NCBI GenBank assembly: GCA_947074335.1 | Contig: CAMTPG010000080.1 | Location: 1-9,340, forward strand | Direction of reading: 5' to 3' | Length of the DNA: 9,340 bases | Source of the DNA: an uncultured Parabacteroides sp. | Lineage (GTDB): Bacteria > Bacteroidota > Bacteroidia > Bacteroidales > Tannerellaceae | Shown here: piece by piece, positions 6,393 to 9,340 of the stretch | How positions within the stretch are numbered: the stretch's first letter is position 1 | Layout of the letters: every line of letters begins with the position of its first letter | Notes under the pieces: generated by a model | The model's input: the letters and a program-made list of their open reading frames with translations, nothing else | Told to the model about the DNA's origin: nothing | Databases searched by the model: none | Made by a program: the position numbers and the translations under genes

Positions 6393-7247
6393 TTAGAAAG
6401 ACACATCCACAACTACCGGACAATGATCCGAAGGGAAACGATTGTCCTGTATATCTGTTAATACTCCGTATTTATGCACCTGGATTTGATCCGTTACAAA
6501 TACGTAATCAATACGGTTCTTCATCGGAGCATCTGTTTTAAATCCCTGAAAAGTACCTATCGGTCCGTAGGGAGCTGTTTCAGATAATCCGCGCGAATCT
6601 TTGAGCAAAGAATCAGACAGGATAAGCTGAATAGGTTCCGAATCGGGAGTTGCATTCAGATCGCCCGTACAAAATACCGGTGCATTCTGAGCAATGGCTT
6701 TAATCTGTTTGAGCAATAGTTTCGACGATTCTCTACGGGCGATTTTTCCCTGATGATCGAAATGTGAATTGAAAAAATAAAAGATTTGACCATTCGAAAG
6801 ATCTTTGAATTTTGCCCACGAACAAATGCGATTACAACATTCCGCATCCCATCCTTTTCCGGGAATATCCGGAGTTTCAGAATACCAGAAATCGCCACTG
6901 TCCATTAATTCCAGTTTGTCTTTTTTATAAAGAATTGCCGAATGTTCGCCGCCATCAAGGCCATCTTCACGTCCTTTTCCGGTATAAATATAATTGCCGG
7001 ATGTCGTAATATCATCCAGCATCTCTTTAAAGGCTTCTTGTGTACCTATAATATCAAAATCATGATATTGTATCAGAGCGGAAACCATATCTTTTCGGTT
7101 AGGCCAGGCATTCTCCATATCTTTAGGTGTATTCATGCGCAGATTATATGAAGCTATGCGAAGTTTGCTTTTCTCTGAGGCCTGTAAAGTGCCTGTGCTG
7201 CCTGCTATCAGGCAGCACAAGAGTAAAATATTCAGAAATCTTTTCAT
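6393..7247 (-). CDS. Secreted endonuclease/exonuclease/phosphatase-family hydrolase
   Basis: This 284-residue protein has the EEP (DNase I-like, PF03372) fold, which cleaves phosphate esters with Mg2+. A Sec signal (about 1-23, ending LQA before SEK) predicts export; the cysteines at 11-12 do not form a proper lipobox. The full set of family motifs is visible: N35 (ASYNLRM), E71 (GTQEAF), H162 and D164 (NSHFDH), D196 and N198 (TGDLNA), D247 (RIDYVF) and D274-H275 (SDHCPV). The enzyme should therefore be active. Length is typical for the single-domain secreted Bacteroidota branch. The gene follows SusD after 18 bases and belongs to the same transcript. The substrate is unknown: candidates are phosphodiester-linked sugars, phospholipid headgroups or nucleic acid. 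Being tied to SusCD makes a phosphate-bearing glycan or a nutrient phosphodiester worth considering, but the sequence does not decide this. Confidence 0.9.
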   Translation of the reverse strand: MKRFLNILLLCCLIAGSTGTLQASEKSKLRIASYNLRMNTPKDMENAWPNRKDMVSALIQYHDFDIIGTQEAFKEMLDDITTSGNYIYTGKGREDGLDGGEHSAILYKKDKLELMDSGDFWYSETPDIPGKGWDAECCNRICSWAKFKDLSNGQIFYFFNSHFDHQGKIARRESSKLLLKQIKAIAQNAPVFCTGDLNATPDSEPIQLILSDSLLKDSRGLSETAPYGPIGTFQGFKTDAPMKNRIDYVFVTDQIQVHKYGVLTDIQDNRFPSDHCPVVVDVSF

Positions 7248-7265
7248 TAGTATTTAACGATTTGT

Positions 7266-9107
7266 TTAATTACCATCATTCGAAGCACCATCTTCCCAAC
7301 CCTTATTCTGGGTAATGTTCGGATTTTTCACCATAACCAGCGAAGGAATTGGATAAAGATATTGTTTATCACCAAATACTCGTTTATAATCATTTGGGGT
7401 ATCCCAGGTCAGATAATAACCGGCAGAAGGATTTCCCGTTTCCACCTCTTTTATCCGTTGCAAAAGATTGGTATCACCCACGACCTGAATCGGAGCGCAG
7501 GTTTTTCCGACTACATCCCAGTTTAAAGCAGCTTTTGCGGCTTCCAGATTTTCATTCGTATCATAGAAAATCACATCATAAGTACCATTTTGATCCAAAT
7601 CCATCGGCACATTCAGTTTTGGTACATACATGCCATCCCAGCTTATATTCAATAAATAACCGGCTTTCCAGCGGCGGATATCATTGAACCGGAATCCTTC
7701 CAGACAAAGCTCAATAGCTCTTTCGCGACGGATCTCGAGTAATACAGGATCAGAAATGGACGGAAAATATATACTTTGAAAATAAGTATCGATACTTGTC
7801 GGTTTACTGCTTAATCCGCCCGTAATTCCTGCACGACTGCGAATGGCGCCGATCGTTTGAGCCCAGTCTTCGTCTGTTAATGATCCCAATTCAGCTTTAG
7901 CCTCGGCATAATTCAATAAAACTTCGGCATATCGAAACAATGGTATGGCATTTGTATTCAGCGCCGCATTATCATACTTCGGATCATCCAGACAGAATTT
8001 AATCGGCTGATACCCGGTTCTGGAATATCCCATAAAATCGGGTGATACAAAAGTTCCGTCACGAGTATAACCCGGTGTACGGATAATTTGAGACAGACGG
8101 GCATCTCTGTTCTGACATTCATCATAAAAGATCTCTTTTTCCCATCCTTTGCGTGTGGTATAAGGCGTTCCGTCTGTTTGCAGGAATGTATTTATAAATG
8201 TACGGGTAAAACTAAAACGGTTTCCATAAGTAGGTGAGGTCCATTTCCAGTTTGCATGATGTAACACACCCAGTTCGGCACTTGAACAAACAGCCATCAG
8301 TACTTCATCTGTTACAGGATCATCACTGGCAAATAATGCACGATACGATTTAGAAGTACCAGCTCCGGTGTAGATCTTTTTACCCGAATGAGTCATCAGA
8401 TAAGAGGCCTTATCAGCAGCTCTTTCCAGCCAGGTATTAGCCGAAGTGGCTAAATTAAGCTGATGATATTTTCTGAAGGTTCCTTCGAACAAACATACGC
8501 GCGAAGCAAATGCATAAGCTACCCATTTTGTAACATTACTGCCGGTAGCATCAGTGGTTGTAGTTATATGATTGCAGGCAAATTCCAGATCTTCAAATAC
8601 TTTTTCCATTACCAGTTCTCTTGAATCACGCGGAGCATACAGTTGTTCATCATCTACATCCAATGGTTTATCAATCCAGGGCACATCCCCAAACCGGCGC
8701 ACTTTATCATAATAAAAATAGGCACGGAAAAAACGGGCGATCCCCAAATAATGATTATTCACCGATTCGCTGACTTCACTATTGTTACAATTTACAATAA
8801 AATAATTTATATTACGTAAATCGCCCCATGACCAACCGCTTGAATTGGTTTCACTATATGCATTTCTCATCTGGAAATCAGGTAAACTGTTAATTGCTCC
8901 GAAATCTACCAGATTAACTTCCACCTGATTGGCATCACTTCCGTCGGGTAATATGTTATTATAAAATGAATAAACATAGGTCTGTAAGCCGGCCTCAGAA
9001 GAAAAAATAGCATCTTTACTAACTGTAGCTTTCGGCTCTTCGTATAAATCGCACGAAGCAAGATAAAGAAGCGAAAATAAAATAGATATATAGCTTAATC
9101 GTTTCAT
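7266..9107 (-). CDS. susD-like: SusD/RagB-family outer-membrane glycan-binding lipoprotein
   Basis: This 613-residue protein is the surface lipoprotein that caps a SusC transporter and binds glycan at the cell surface. The signal peptide ends in a lipobox, LAS|C19, and acidic residues follow (CDLYEE), as in lipoproteins exported to the outer surface. Family hallmarks are visible: RFFRAYFYYDKVRRFGDVPW (about 125-144), RYAEVLLNYAEAKAELG (392-408), RRERAIELCLEGFRFNDIRRW (about 460-480) and the C-terminal NPNITQNKGW. Length is somewhat above the usual 500-600. The start codon ATG at 9107 lies 11 bases after the SusC stop, with no Shine-Dalgarno sequence, as is normal in this phylum. SusD proteins diverge with their ligand, so the target glycan cannot be read from the sequence alone. 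Confidence 0.96.
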   Translation of the reverse strand: MKRLSYISILFSLLYLASCDLYEEPKATVSKDAIFSSEAGLQTYVYSFYNNILPDGSDANQVEVNLVDFGAINSLPDFQMRNAYSETNSSGWSWGDLRNINYFIVNCNNSEVSESVNNHYLGIARFFRAYFYYDKVRRFGDVPWIDKPLDVDDEQLYAPRDSRELVMEKVFEDLEFACNHITTTTDATGSNVTKWVAYAFASRVCLFEGTFRKYHQLNLATSANTWLERAADKASYLMTHSGKKIYTGAGTSKSYRALFASDDPVTDEVLMAVCSSAELGVLHHANWKWTSPTYGNRFSFTRTFINTFLQTDGTPYTTRKGWEKEIFYDECQNRDARLSQIIRTPGYTRDGTFVSPDFMGYSRTGYQPIKFCLDDPKYDNAALNTNAIPLFRYAEVLLNYAEAKAELGSLTDEDWAQTIGAIRSRAGITGGLSSKPTSIDTYFQSIYFPSISDPVLLEIRRERAIELCLEGFRFNDIRRWKAGYLLNISWDGMYVPKLNVPMDLDQNGTYDVIFYDTNENLEAAKAALNWDVVGKTCAPIQVVGDTNLLQRIKEVETGNPSAGYYLTWDTPNDYKRVFGDKQYLYPIPSLVMVKNPNITQNKGWEDGASNDGN

Positions 9108-9118
9108 TGTATCATTTT

Positions 9119-9340
9119 TTAAAATGTTATTGAAATACCAAGTGTTACACTTTTCATTAACGGATACGTATAGTTATCCCCGCTGGTTCCCGATGTTAAA
9201 TCCGGATCCGAACCTGAAGAGGTATTGGTGATATCATAATCGCGTGTATGCTTATATAATGGTGACCAGCTGAAGAGATTTTCACCGCTCACATAGATGC
9301 GCAGATTCTCTACACGGGCTTTTGATATCCACTGTCTGGG
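9119..9340 (-). CDS. susC-like: SusC/RagA-family TonB-dependent transporter, C-terminal end (partial)
   Basis: The last 73 residues of an outer-membrane transporter enter from the right edge and end at TAA (9119-9121). The segment contains ARVENLRIYVSGENLFSW, the usual penultimate-strand signature of SusC barrels, and ends KSVTLGISITF with a terminal phenylalanine as expected of an outer-membrane beta-barrel recognised by the Bam machinery. About 900 or more residues (signal, carboxypeptidase-like domain, plug and most of the barrel) lie outside the window. It forms a transport pair with the SusD-like protein, 11 bases downstream. Confidence 0.95.
   Translation of the reverse strand, partial: PRQWISKARVENLRIYVSGENLFSWSPLYKHTRDYDITNTSSGSDPDLTSGTSGDNYTYPLMKSVTLGISITF

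Noticed and set aside
7200..7247. EEP protein as a lipoprotein
   Set aside because: The cysteines at residues 11-12 are preceded by LLL, not by the small residue a lipobox needs, and a normal signal-peptidase I site (LQA) follows.
1..9340. Mobile elements, CRISPR arrays, tRNA or rRNA genes
   Set aside because: No transposase or integrase motifs, no regularly spaced repeats and no tRNA-like cloverleaf were seen on either strand.

Overview
The window comes from a member of the Bacteroidota, most likely order Bacteroidales. Three things point there: a SusC/SusD pair, gene starts without Shine-Dalgarno sequences, and a perfect Bacteroides-type promoter (TTTG-N19-TAnnTTTG). The genus cannot be fixed from the sequence. 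All six protein genes lie on the minus strand, so the reading order is right to left. The window looks like most of a polysaccharide utilization locus (PUL).

Right part (6393-9340): the C-terminal end of a SusC-like TonB-dependent outer-membrane transporter runs off the right edge. It is followed closely by a SusD-like glycan-binding lipoprotein and a secreted endonuclease/exonuclease/phosphatase-fold (EEP) enzyme. Gaps of 11 and 18 bases suggest one transcript.

Middle (5934-6392): an AT-rich 459-base spacer without a protein gene. It holds a likely small RNA on the plus strand (about 6091-6201), with a consensus promoter, a 12-bp hairpin followed by a U-run, and a second canonical terminator. 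A weaker minus-strand promoter faces the other way, towards the hydrolase genes. A further stem-loop sits just behind the EEP gene.

Left part (290-5933): a GH127 lipoprotein (beta-L-arabinofuranosidase family), a secreted GH78 alpha-L-rhamnosidase, and a sugar isomerase/epimerase-type TIM barrel with a twin-arginine signal. The first two are 8 bases apart and the third follows after 71 bases. A strong intrinsic terminator at 107-148 closes the unit. The first bases of the window may hold the -7 element of the next minus-strand gene, outside the window.

Together: SusC/SusD would bind and import rhamnose- and arabinofuranose-bearing oligosaccharides. Plausible sources are pectic rhamnogalacturonan, arabinogalactan or extensin-type glycans, or rhamnosylated plant glycosides. 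GH127 and GH78 would remove terminal L-sugars. The roles of the EEP enzyme and the exported TIM barrel are open. The most interesting item is the small RNA wedged between the SusCD-EEP module and the hydrolase module.
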